Part shown: piece after piece, positions 1-5,960 of the stretch | How positions within the stretch are numbered: the stretch's first letter is position 1 | Layout of the letters: the number at the start of each line of letters is the position of its first letter | Assembly: GCA_036309765.1 (NCBI GenBank) | Contig: JAXJTE010000129.1 | Coordinates: 1 to 9,371, forward strand | Source: Caryophanon sp036309765 | GTDB lineage: Bacteria > Bacillota > Bacilli > Bacillales_A > Planococcaceae | Reading direction: 5' to 3' | DNA: 9,371 bases | The notes under the pieces: generated by a model | Told to the model about the DNA's origin: nothing | The model's database searches: none | What the model saw: only the letters and a program-made list of their open reading frames with translations | Program-made: the position numbers and the translations under genes

Positions 1-45
1 GAATCATGAAGCTATTAAACGCAAAAGAGTAAGAACTAAGCAAAG

Positions 46-91
46 AAATAAGGCACTTTCCATTCAGAAACGAATAGGAAGTGCCTTATTT
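46..91. terminator. Bidirectional hairpin terminator left of the DnaC-like gene
   Basis: Positions 46-65 pair with 72-91. The outer arm AAATAAGGCACTT matches its complement at 79-91 perfectly, followed by CC/GG and an inner ATTC/GAAT, with single-base bulges at T59 and A76 and a six-base loop. The 3' side is T-rich rightward and the complement is T-rich leftward, so it can end transcription from both sides, including the leftward replication pair. A minor AAAAAC/GTTTTT hairpin with a four-base loop at 116-131 lies between it and the gene end and may assist. Confidence 0.75.
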
Positions 92-168
92 GTATTTAAA
101 GAATGGAAATGTTATAAAAACGGAAGTTTTTCAGTGCCCTCCCTGGTGCATGCGTTCTCTTTTTTGCG

Positions 169-987
169 TTATAGCCTTTTGCGGCGAATGCGTTTGTCGG
201 TTGCTTGCTCGAATTTAATTAAAAAGACGTTACGCATCGCACGACTGACGAGCTTTTTGTCGTAAACGTGCTCAAGCTGCGCGCGCGTTAAGTTCGTCGT
301 AAAAATCGTGCTTTTGTGCTGACGAGCGTTTAATACAGCACGAAGCACGCGGTTAACGAAATCGCTTGCCGTTTTATCTGTGTGGACGTTGCCAGTTTCT
401 GCGCCAATGTCGTCCATCACTAAAAAATCGACGTCACTCATAAGGTCAATAATATAGCTTTCAGTGAAGCGGCTTTGCTCGTTGCGATAAGCTGTACGCA
501 CACGTCGAAGCGCTTCGTCAATGTCGACAAATAAACAAGAGCGCTGCTGATTGTCCGTTTCGTTTAGTGCCTCAAGCATGGCCATCGCTAAATGCGACTT
601 GCCCACACCCGTGTCCCCCGTAAACCACGTGTTAAACGGTTCGTCATCGTTGCGATATGCATGTACCGCCTTCATCGCCTCCTGCTTGTTGTGCCATTCC
701 TCCGTATGCGGCATGATGTTTTGTGTATACGTTTGAAACGTTGCACCGACGAGCGTTTTGTCCTGTAAAATCGACGCCGCCCGAAGCATGTTGTAACGTT
801 TTTTAGCGATACGCTCGGCATGCTCGATATTCATATGCTTAGTAAGTGTCGCCGTTTGCTTATCCGCCTCACAAATCCAGCAAATGAGCTGACCATCGAC
901 GACATGCATACGTTTTTGTCGGTGAATGGGGCAGCACTCTGTATTAGAAGTCGATGCCGTCAGTATAGTGCGTAGTTGTTCGAACAT
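169..987 (-). CDS. DnaC/DnaI-like AAA+ ATPase, phage-type helicase loader
   Basis: Predicted 272-aa cytoplasmic ATPase that would load the replicative helicase at a phage or element origin. Visible motifs: a possible zinc-binding knuckle (C19-P-x-H22 and C36-x2-C39), Walker A GDTGVGKS at 124-131, Walker B FLVMDD at 188-193, a sensor-1 type TTN ending at N232, and an SR pair near 248-249 that could be the arginine finger. I chose the ATG at 985-987 because AGGAGG lies just upstream on the minus strand; a longer reading from 1041 has no comparable ribosome site. Its start overlaps the end of the upstream replication gene by 44 bases, so the two are co-transcribed and probably translationally coupled. 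The order (Xre repressor, divergent wHTH gene, DnaC-like gene) is that of xre-xkdB-xkdC in Bacillus PBSX. Family assignment is firm; the role in a living element is inferred. Confidence 0.9.
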   Translation of the reverse strand: MFEQLRTILTASTSNTECCPIHRQKRMHVVDGQLICWICEADKQTATLTKHMNIEHAERIAKKRYNMLRAASILQDKTLVGATFQTYTQNIMPHTEEWHNKQEAMKAVHAYRNDDEPFNTWFTGDTGVGKSHLAMAMLEALNETDNQQRSCLFVDIDEALRRVRTAYRNEQSRFTESYIIDLMSDVDFLVMDDIGAETGNVHTDKTASDFVNRVLRAVLNARQHKSTIFTTNLTRAQLEHVYDKKLVSRAMRNVFLIKFEQATDKRIRRKRL

Positions 988-1699
988 AGCGATTACCTCC
1001 TGTCGCTTGCGCTTGTAAATAAAGCGTCGGGAATTTTTCACGAAGCTTGCGAGCGCTTAATATATGCTTATGCCAAAAATCGTCGTGCTGACACCAATGA
1101 ATACAGTTGCGGATGACGTCATATGCAATGCCGTCCATTTCATGCATGAGACGTAAATCGTTTGCCCACGTCTTTAAATTCGGCTGACGTGCATACGGGT
1201 TGTTTTGCTGAATGAGCGCATATAAGTAATTGGCTAACTGCATCGGCTGTTCGGCGACGTTCTTTCTCGTTGTATTGTTAACTGTATTTCTAAAACATGT
1301 ATTATTCTCTTTGGCGTTTTCACCTACACGTACAGCGCTACTTTCACCTACAGCGTCACGTTGTTTTGAACGAGGGGCAATGTCCGTTTCGCCTATAGGG
1401 GTGCATGCGTTTTCGTCGATGCGCACAACGCGAATAATGCGCTTATCAATTTGCTTCGTACCTTGCTTATACGTCAGCTCAACGGTAATGTAGCCTTTTC
1501 GTTTCAATGCCGTAATCATTTTCGAAATGCGGTCTTTGCTCAGCCCGAAAAACTGCGCAAAATGCTTATTGCTCGCAAAGCAGCCATTGTCCTGATCCAA
1601 GCTATCAATTTCCACTAACAGCAGCTTCTCACTCCACCCTAAATCATCTGCCAACCAAATATGCTTCGGAATCCAAATGCCTTTGAAATCGCGTGTCAT
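944..1699 (-). CDS. Winged-helix phage replication protein (XkdB/DnaD-like)
   Basis: 251-aa protein. The N-terminal half (roughly residues 1-95) reads as a winged helix-turn-helix of the HTH_36 type: NKHFAQFFGLSKDRISKMIT is the recognition segment and KRKGYI begins the wing. A polar, low-complexity linker follows (about 100-145). The C-terminal part (about 150-245) contains FWHKHILSARKLREKFPTLY, a pattern I recognise from phage replication proteins encoded next to DnaC-like loaders. Such proteins are thought to bind the origin and help recruit the loader and helicase. The ATG at 1697-1699 is preceded by GGAGG (complement of 1707-1711). It is the first gene of a leftward operon whose promoter region carries the repressor operators, so it is probably silenced by the adjacent Xre protein. 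An alternative description is simply a helix-turn-helix protein of unknown role; the context favours replication. Confidence 0.8.
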   Translation of the reverse strand: MTRDFKGIWIPKHIWLADDLGWSEKLLLVEIDSLDQDNGCFASNKHFAQFFGLSKDRISKMITALKRKGYITVELTYKQGTKQIDKRIIRVVRIDENACTPIGETDIAPRSKQRDAVGESSAVRVGENAKENNTCFRNTVNNTTRKNVAEQPMQLANYLYALIQQNNPYARQPNLKTWANDLRLMHEMDGIAYDVIRNCIHWCQHDDFWHKHILSARKLREKFPTLYLQAQATGGNRYVRTTTHYTDGIDF

Positions 1700-1720
1700 A
1701 GCAGTACCTCCGTTTTTTTA

Positions 1721-1781
1721 GACACGAAATGTTTCCTTAGGTAGCAAAAAAATTTATAACTTATAAGAAACATTACGTGTC
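1721..1781. promoter_or_regulatory. Operators O1 and O2, inverted pair for the Xre repressor
   Basis: O1 is GACACGAAATGTTTC at 1721-1735 and O2 is GAAACATTACGTGTC at 1767-1781. They are inverted with respect to each other and agree at 14 of 15 positions. Each is itself an imperfect dyad, GAMAC-N5-GTKTC. O2 sits fully within the spacer of the predicted leftward promoter; O1 lies in the transcribed leader before the ribosome site of the replication gene. Binding by the adjacent Xre protein is inferred from position and repetition. Confidence 0.75.
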
Positions 1782-1789
1782 CTTTTAAA
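1760..1789 (-). promoter_or_regulatory. Predicted leftward promoter of the replication pair
   Basis: On the minus strand a TTTAAA -35-like box (complement of 1784-1789) and a TATAAG -10 box (complement of 1760-1765) are 18 bases apart. The -35 is weak. The 15-bp operator O2 fills most of the spacer, so a bound repressor would exclude RNA polymerase. Transcription would start near 1753, leaving a leader of about 50 bases. Confidence 0.55.
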
Positions 1790-1799
1790 CAATATAAAA

Positions 1800-1844
1800 G
1801 ACACTAATCGTTTCTGCCAACTGTTTTAAGAAACGAATTGTGTC
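1800..1844. promoter_or_regulatory. Operators O3 and O4, inverted pair near the repressor promoter
   Basis: O3 is GACACTAATCGTTTC at 1800-1814 and O4 is GAAACGAATTGTGTC at 1830-1844, inverted and matching at 13 of 15 positions. The symmetry extends outward through AAA before O3 and TTT after O4. They share the GAMAC-N5-GTKTC dyad with O1 and O2. Their place between the two divergent genes and upstream of the repressor start suggests autoregulation. Confidence 0.7.
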
Positions 1845-1855
1845 TTTAGGTGGAA

Positions 1856-1889
1856 TACAATAGAAACGAGGTGGGACGTTTTATATAAT
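1856..1889 (+). promoter_or_regulatory. Candidate -10 boxes of the repressor gene
   Basis: Two -10-like hexamers lie ahead of the repressor: TACAAT at 1856-1861 and a perfect TATAAT at 1884-1889. Neither has a good -35 at normal spacing. With the first, O4 would overlap the -35 region; with the second, transcription would begin only about 14 bases before the start codon. I cannot decide which is used. Confidence 0.35.
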
Positions 1890-1909
1890 GAAGAACGAGG
1901 TGATGCGCT

Positions 1910-2269
1910 TTGTTTAATAAGCGACTAGTGGAGCTACGAAAGCAAAAAAAATTAAGCCAATACGAGTTAGCCGAGCAGCTCGGATTTTCACGAGGCAAGC
2001 TCGCCAATTATGAGCAAGGAACGAGACAGCCCGATTTCGAAACGCTCCAAAAAATTGCAGACTTCTTCGGCGTGTCGCTGGATTATTTACTCGGACGCGA
2101 AATGGAAAAGGAAGATGATACGAGCTTATCTAAAGCACAGCAGGACATCATCGAGTTTTTTATGAAGCTAGATGGCAAGTTGTTTGAGGAGCAGCCAGAA
2201 GAATTGCAGAAGGTGTTGGAACAGTTTGAGTTGTATTACCGGATGTATAAGGAGCAACAAAAGCGATAA
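1910..2269 (+). CDS. Xre/Cro/CI-type transcriptional repressor
   Basis: 119-aa DNA-binding protein. Residues 1-64 form a classic HTH_3 (Xre) domain: RLVELRKQKKLSQYELAEQL, then GFSRGKLANYEQGTRQPDFE as the turn and recognition helix, ending in FFGVSLDYLLGR. The C-terminal 55 residues are acidic and probably helical (EEQPEELQKVLEQFELYYRM), likely for dimerisation. This matches Xre of PBSX and SknR of the skin element in length and plan. The start is TTG at 1910: GAGGTGAT at 1897-1904 is well placed for it, while ATG codons at 1888 and 1903 lead to a stop at 1915. It is divergent from the replication pair, with four operator-like dyads between them, so it probably represses that pair and its own gene. 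No cleavage domain is present, so relief of repression would need another factor, such as an ImmA-like protease, that is not in this window. Confidence 0.9.
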   Translation: MFNKRLVELRKQKKLSQYELAEQLGFSRGKLANYEQGTRQPDFETLQKIADFFGVSLDYLLGREMEKEDDTSLSKAQQDIIEFFMKLDGKLFEEQPEELQKVLEQFELYYRMYKEQQKR

Positions 2270-2283
2270 GCGGGGTGGTTCAA

Positions 2284-2328
2284 GTGAACGGAGAGCGCAT
2301 AAAGCAGCTTAGAAAAGAACATAAATGA
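2284..2328 (+). pseudogene. Truncated 5' end of a second Xre-type regulator gene
   Basis: Fifteen bases after the repressor stop, a GTG start preceded by GGGGTGG (2272-2278) encodes MNGERIKQLRKEHK and then a stop at 2326-2328. This is exactly how many Xre/HTH_3 proteins begin, normally continuing with LTQ and the first DNA-binding helix. The sequence becomes AT-rich at this point and no continuation is visible here. The simplest reading is a gene cut off by acquisition of the AT-rich cargo to its right. A genuine 14-aa peptide is possible but less likely. Confidence 0.6.
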
Positions 2329-2383
2329 ATATAAATAATTAGTTTTTTTACTTTGGAGGTTCACATATTTGGAGGGGAATAAC

Positions 2384-3187
2384 ATGTTACTAGTGAATAA
2401 GGGGAAGTCTATTGGATGGAATATTGACGAATTAAAAAGGAGTAAGGAAAATTTAGGATTTAATTTAATAACGGTAATGAGTTCAATTTTACGATCTTGG
2501 AATGAAGATGGGAGTAATGAAGCAATATCTGAGAAAGACAAAGGATTAATTAACAAAGCTTATTTAGGGCTGTATCATGACTTTCATGGATTAGCTATTC
2601 AGATCGACTTAATTGAACATTTACATATGAATCGGAAAGGCTCGACGATACATAAAGATTGTCTTTATGTGTCGCAAGTGATAGAAAATTATTTTTCTAA
2701 CTTACGATCAATTTATGATTTTATGGGGAGTTTATTAAAATTAGCAGTAAAAAAACGCCTATGGGGACAATTCAATTTTGATTCTTTAAATAAGCTGATT
2801 GAAGCAGTTTCAAATGGAAAGACGGTTGAAAAATTTCCAGAGAAACTTAATAAGCAACTATTAAACATTAAAGACGAATTTCTTTATGTTAGAGATAGAC
2901 GAGATTCTATTATTCATAATGGAGAGATTATTTCAGTAATGACAGACGAATCTGGGTATCATATTAAATCTAAATGTGCGTCTAGTGGGAAAGAAGAAAT
3001 AGTACCATTATTTGATTATTTGGCAGAACGCACTAACAACATGTTTAAGTTTGGAGAAAGTATTGCACAAATAATTTTTGATGAATACAACAATGAATAC
3101 GGTGAAATAGAGCTGTTAATAGTGGCATTAGAAGGAGTATGTATACCTAAGTTTATTGAGTTCTTAGATATACGTGTCGAAAATTAG
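2384..3187 (+). CDS. HEPN-like protein, putative RNase or defence effector
   Basis: 267-aa soluble, largely helical protein of unknown specific function. Near residues 165-180 it carries EFLYVRDRRDSIIHNGE, which contains R173-x4-H178, the motif of the HEPN superfamily (many members are metal-independent RNases in toxin-antitoxin, CRISPR and abortive-infection systems). The helix around 97-115 (VIENYFSNLRSIYDFMG) resembles the preceding HEPN helix. No transmembrane segment, signal peptide or antitoxin partner is visible. Start choice is uncertain: ATG at 2384 has GGAGGGG six bases upstream, but an in-frame TTG at 2369 has its own GGAGGT at 2355-2360 and would add five residues. The gene is clearly AT-richer than the phage module on its left and ends in a perfect 18-bp terminator, so it looks like an independent cargo gene. 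The HEPN call is motif-based; ribonuclease activity is inference. Confidence 0.6.
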   Translation: MLLVNKGKSIGWNIDELKRSKENLGFNLITVMSSILRSWNEDGSNEAISEKDKGLINKAYLGLYHDFHGLAIQIDLIEHLHMNRKGSTIHKDCLYVSQVIENYFSNLRSIYDFMGSLLKLAVKKRLWGQFNFDSLNKLIEAVSNGKTVEKFPEKLNKQLLNIKDEFLYVRDRRDSIIHNGEIISVMTDESGYHIKSKCASSGKEEIVPLFDYLAERTNNMFKFGESIAQIIFDEYNNEYGEIELLIVALEGVCIPKFIEFLDIRVEN

Positions 3188-3189
3188 TG

Positions 3190-3244
3190 AAAAATTAGTT
3201 GATAGAATTATTATGTCATTACTAACTTCTATCAACTAATTTTT
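3190..3244. terminator. Perfect 18-bp bidirectional terminator
   Basis: The arms at 3190-3207 and 3227-3244 are perfect complements (AAAAATTAGTTGATAGAA), with a 19-base loop and A/T runs at both ends. It lies between the HEPN-like gene and the convergent nuclease-like gene and can end both transcripts. A small TTATCTT/AAGATAA hairpin at 3308-3324 spans the stop codon of the nuclease-like gene and is weak. Confidence 0.85.
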
Positions 3245-3315
3245 ATTTTTGATAGCATATTATTCTTGAAATTCACTTGATTTTTTGTATTAGAATTTGT
3301 ATATTGGTTATCTTT

Positions 3316-4791
3316 TTAAGATAAAATAATTTTACTCATTAACTCTTTTAAGAATTCCTCTTCTGGTCTACTTGTTCTTTCAATTGTATCTTTTTTCATT
3401 TCGTTTAAAATATAAATGAAATCTTTGTCTTGTAAAGGAAGGATTAAGTTTTTATTATCTTTATAATAGTCAGCGCATCTATTTAGAAGTACCTTTTCAT
3501 TTGAGCATTGACGAAATACCATGAATCCTACTTTACCTCTATTAGGAGAAAATCTCCCATTCAATTGATCTAACTCTGGATTTGCAACATCATTTGTATA
3601 GTTTTTGCACTCAATGAAAATATATGCTGATGGAATATCTTTAATATTTGGTAAATTGTAAAAAAATCCACTTTCTGCTGCATTATTATAGCAAAGGTCT
3701 ATTCTTTTTCTACCTTGATTTATATCTTTTTCTTTTACTGGATTAGTTAAATTAGGGTAGAATAAAAAATTCATACATGCGATTATATGATTATGAAATT
3801 TATCGGCATCTTTAGTGCCAGTACTTATTTTTGAAAAACTTTGTATAAGATTATCAATGATGCTTATATAATATTCACTACTATGATTTTCTATTATTTC
3901 TTCATTTGTTAAAGAAGATAATTTGTTCTTAGCTGTGCGTTTAAAGTCTTCAAAATAATCTGGATGCTGTTTAGTAAAGTTTCTTAAAAATGATTTATTA
4001 TAAACATTATGTTTTTTAGCTACATCATTTTTGGCAATAGAGGTCTTGACTTCTCCGTTTTTTAATTTTCTTCTTTTAACTAAACTAGAATTTAACTTCA
4101 GCTCTTCATTAACTAAAAAGTTCAAGACAAAGTGACGTGCATATTTTTCAGATCCATAGAAAAATCCTCTTTTTCTACAAACAATAGATTTTGGTACTAA
4201 AAGTATAGGTGTATCATTTATCACTAACATGTTTTCATAACTTGATGTCCATTCTAAATTACTTGAATCCCAATACTCTTTAGTTGCAACGTTTTTAGTT
4301 AACTTAATATTATATAAGCTGCATTGACTTTTAGTATATTCAATAAGGTGTTTACGGATTACATTTGTGCATAAATCTGAGATTTTATCATGACCAATAT
4401 TCTCTACAAAAATCTTTATTTCATTGACATTGGAAATCAGCCCATCATTTAAAGCTTCACTATCAACAATATATTGAAATAGTTTCTTTGCATCATCTTT
4501 TCCAAGGCTTTTGCCTCTCACGCTATTTTTTGACACTCCTAGGCATGTTTCATAGGGTTCTGTAAATTTAAAAAGGTTTTCTGCTTCTATTAATTTTTCT
4601 TTTTTAAATAAGATTAATATATATTGAAAGAAATTTTCCAAGGTGGCATTAGCTTCTTGTGACCATCTATCTTGTCTGATTGAAAGAAAATAAGGATCTA
4701 AAAATAATGGTAAATCTTTATTGATGTCAATATCAACAAAATCTAATTCGTTTTGTGTTCTATTTAAATTAAAATATTCACTTACTTTCAT
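3316..4791 (-). CDS. Large protein with PD-(D/E)XK-like nuclease signature, putative defence gene
   Basis: 491-aa protein without a function I can name. The N-terminus has RTQNELDFVDID at 11-22 followed by LPLFLDPYF at 27-35, a pattern I recall from hypothetical proteins in accessory regions of many bacteria. The middle is charged and has no obvious motif. The C-terminal part has GRKRIDL ending around D365, then a predicted strand and IFIECKNY at 392-398. D365 with E394-x-K396 fits the PD-(D/E)XK core used by restriction and repair nucleases. Q409 follows, where such enzymes often have a conserved polar residue. No helicase, methylase or membrane segment is present. The ATG at 4789-4791 has TGGAGGTT (4796-4803 complement) upstream. 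It is convergent with the HEPN-like gene, strongly AT-rich, and a single-gene unit by context. DNA or RNA cleavage is inferred, not shown; a full-length fold comparison would decide. Confidence 0.5.
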   Translation of the reverse strand: MKVSEYFNLNRTQNELDFVDIDINKDLPLFLDPYFLSIRQDRWSQEANATLENFFQYILILFKKEKLIEAENLFKFTEPYETCLGVSKNSVRGKSLGKDDAKKLFQYIVDSEALNDGLISNVNEIKIFVENIGHDKISDLCTNVIRKHLIEYTKSQCSLYNIKLTKNVATKEYWDSSNLEWTSSYENMLVINDTPILLVPKSIVCRKRGFFYGSEKYARHFVLNFLVNEELKLNSSLVKRRKLKNGEVKTSIAKNDVAKKHNVYNKSFLRNFTKQHPDYFEDFKRTAKNKLSSLTNEEIIENHSSEYYISIIDNLIQSFSKISTGTKDADKFHNHIIACMNFLFYPNLTNPVKEKDINQGRKRIDLCYNNAAESGFFYNLPNIKDIPSAYIFIECKNYTNDVANPELDQLNGRFSPNRGKVGFMVFRQCSNEKVLLNRCADYYKDNKNLILPLQDKDFIYILNEMKKDTIERTSRPEEEFLKELMSKIILS

Positions 4792-4835
4792 GTAAAACCT
4801 CCAGAATATATAAGATAAAAATCGATAGCTAGATA

Positions 4836-4864
4836 ATTATACTATATAATAATATACATATTAA
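4836..4864 (-). promoter_or_regulatory. Predicted promoter of the nuclease-like gene
   Basis: On the minus strand a TATAAT -10 (complement of 4836-4841) follows TTAATA (complement of 4859-4864) after 17 bases. The -10 is perfect and the -35 matches at four of six positions. Transcription would begin about 40 bases before the start codon. The region is very AT-rich, so chance matches are likely. Confidence 0.45.
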
Positions 4865-5001
4865 GTATGTAATTGTTTATTTTGGGCTTTTTAATTTATT
4901 TAATACAACCTTTCCAAGAAGTCATTATCCAAAGACTGTGAGGAATGATTTAAAGACGTGGGTTAAAGATCAAGGAATAAAATTAAGTAGCATCAAAATA
5001 C

Positions 5002-5040
5002 AAAAAGTGCGGGTAGACGTTTATGTCACACGCACTTTTT
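5002..5040. terminator. Terminator of the DUF3800-like gene
   Basis: AAAAAGTGCG at 5002-5011 pairs perfectly with CGCACTTTTT at 5031-5040 around a 19-base loop. Read leftward it gives a GC-capped stem and a T run 28 bases after the stop of the DUF3800-like gene. It is symmetric and would also stop rightward transcripts. Confidence 0.8.
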
Positions 5041-5067
5041 ACATGATTATTTTCGATGTGGAAATCT

Positions 5068-5889
5068 TTAAAGAGCTATGTATTTGCTATAGTTTTTAGC
5101 GATAAACAGTTTGACACTAGCTTTTATATTGGCTTCATATAATTGTGTCGCTGGTTGTAGCTCGAATAATCGTAAATTGTTTAAATAGGGTTGGAGTAAA
5201 TCTTTTTTCAAAAGTCGTAAAATGAGCTCGACTTGATGCTTCTTTTTATTCGAAGTTGTTTCGTAATCAGGACATGTGAGAATAACACCTACTATGCCGA
5301 GGAAAATATCGATAAATTCTACGCCGATTTCTTGCCCTTTGCTGCGATATTCACACAAATGAATGACGAAATTTTCTTGGCGATATAATGAATGGACATT
5401 TAGCGCTTCTTTTAATTTTTTATCTAATTGTCTTGTATGATATTCTGTTGAATCTTCAATCAAAATATCAACTTGCACATTGTTATGGATGCCATAGCCA
5501 CGAACTAATCCATAGCAAATACGTTCTGGTAATTTTGTATAAATCGTATTATCTACAATTTCACTTTTGTTGCTGTAAATGTTGTTAAATGTATCTGTAG
5601 CGTGTTTTTCTAAATCGCCACCTTTATAGCGAATCATATTAAAGTTCATGTATTCTGCTAGACCAGTTGCAAGCTCGAATAATTTGATAATGCCGTTACG
5701 ACTTTTGCTATCACCACCATAGTTTTTCCAATGGTAGGAGTATTCTTTATTCAAATCATGAAAAGCTTGATAATTAGGATGCTGATAAATGTTATACGGA
5801 ACCGATAAAGCACCCATGAGCTGAATCGGATCACGACTATTTTTACCACTTTCATCGAAACAAATGAGTAAGTTAGATGATTGTGTCAA
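5068..5889 (-). CDS. DUF3800-like protein with DES motif (RNase H-like fold)
   Basis: 273-aa protein resembling the DUF3800 family, which is predicted to have an RNase H-like fold and often occurs in defence islands and prophages. Residues 8-15 read LICFDESG, where D12-E13-S14 is the usual N-terminal acidic motif on the first strand, followed by LMGALSVP as the second strand. VDILIEDST at 140-148 supplies further acids (D141, E145, D146), and IGVEFIDIFLGIVGVI around 188-203 matches the family's C-terminal E/D-containing helix (E191, D194), usually seen as QLADLIAG-like. The start is TTG at 5887-5889 with GGAGGTGA (complement of 5897-5904) seven bases away; the next in-frame Met (residue 25) would delete the DES motif. 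It has its own terminator and no partner gene in the same direction. Base composition is intermediate between the AT-rich cargo and the flanks. The biochemical activity is unknown. Confidence 0.6.
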   Translation of the reverse strand: MTQSSNLLICFDESGKNSRDPIQLMGALSVPYNIYQHPNYQAFHDLNKEYSYHWKNYGGDSKSRNGIIKLFELATGLAEYMNFNMIRYKGGDLEKHATDTFNNIYSNKSEIVDNTIYTKLPERICYGLVRGYGIHNNVQVDILIEDSTEYHTRQLDKKLKEALNVHSLYRQENFVIHLCEYRSKGQEIGVEFIDIFLGIVGVILTCPDYETTSNKKKHQVELILRLLKKDLLQPYLNNLRLFELQPATQLYEANIKASVKLFIAKNYSKYIAL

Positions 5890-5908
5890 TGTAATGTCAC
5901 CTCCAATA

Positions 5909-5938
5909 TTGACAAAAGGTATGTTTTTTTGACATAAT
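5909..5938 (+). promoter_or_regulatory. Rightward promoter candidate ahead of the tandem hairpins
   Basis: A perfect TTGACA at 5909-5914 is followed after 18 bases by CATAAT at 5933-5938, which would start RNA near 5945. A second perfect TTGACA at 5929-5934 has a weaker TAGAAG at 5951-5956 (16-base spacer), which would start RNA at about 5963. No protein gene lies directly downstream; the next features are the two hairpins at 5961-6044. Confidence 0.5.
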
Positions 5939-5960
5939 GGGTATACAAATTAGAAGGAAA

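Noticed and set aside
1..45. Tail of an upstream gene
   Set aside because: Two frames are open at the edge (one ending at 30-32), but too few residues are present to choose or name a product.
2236..2556. 106-codon leftward frame across the repressor end and HEPN-like gene start
   Set aside because: It overlaps two better-supported genes on the other strand and its translation is low-complexity with no domain.
2384..5889. One three-gene defence operon
   Set aside because: The genes are convergent or separated by perfect terminators and have independent ribosome sites and promoters, so a single operon is not supported.
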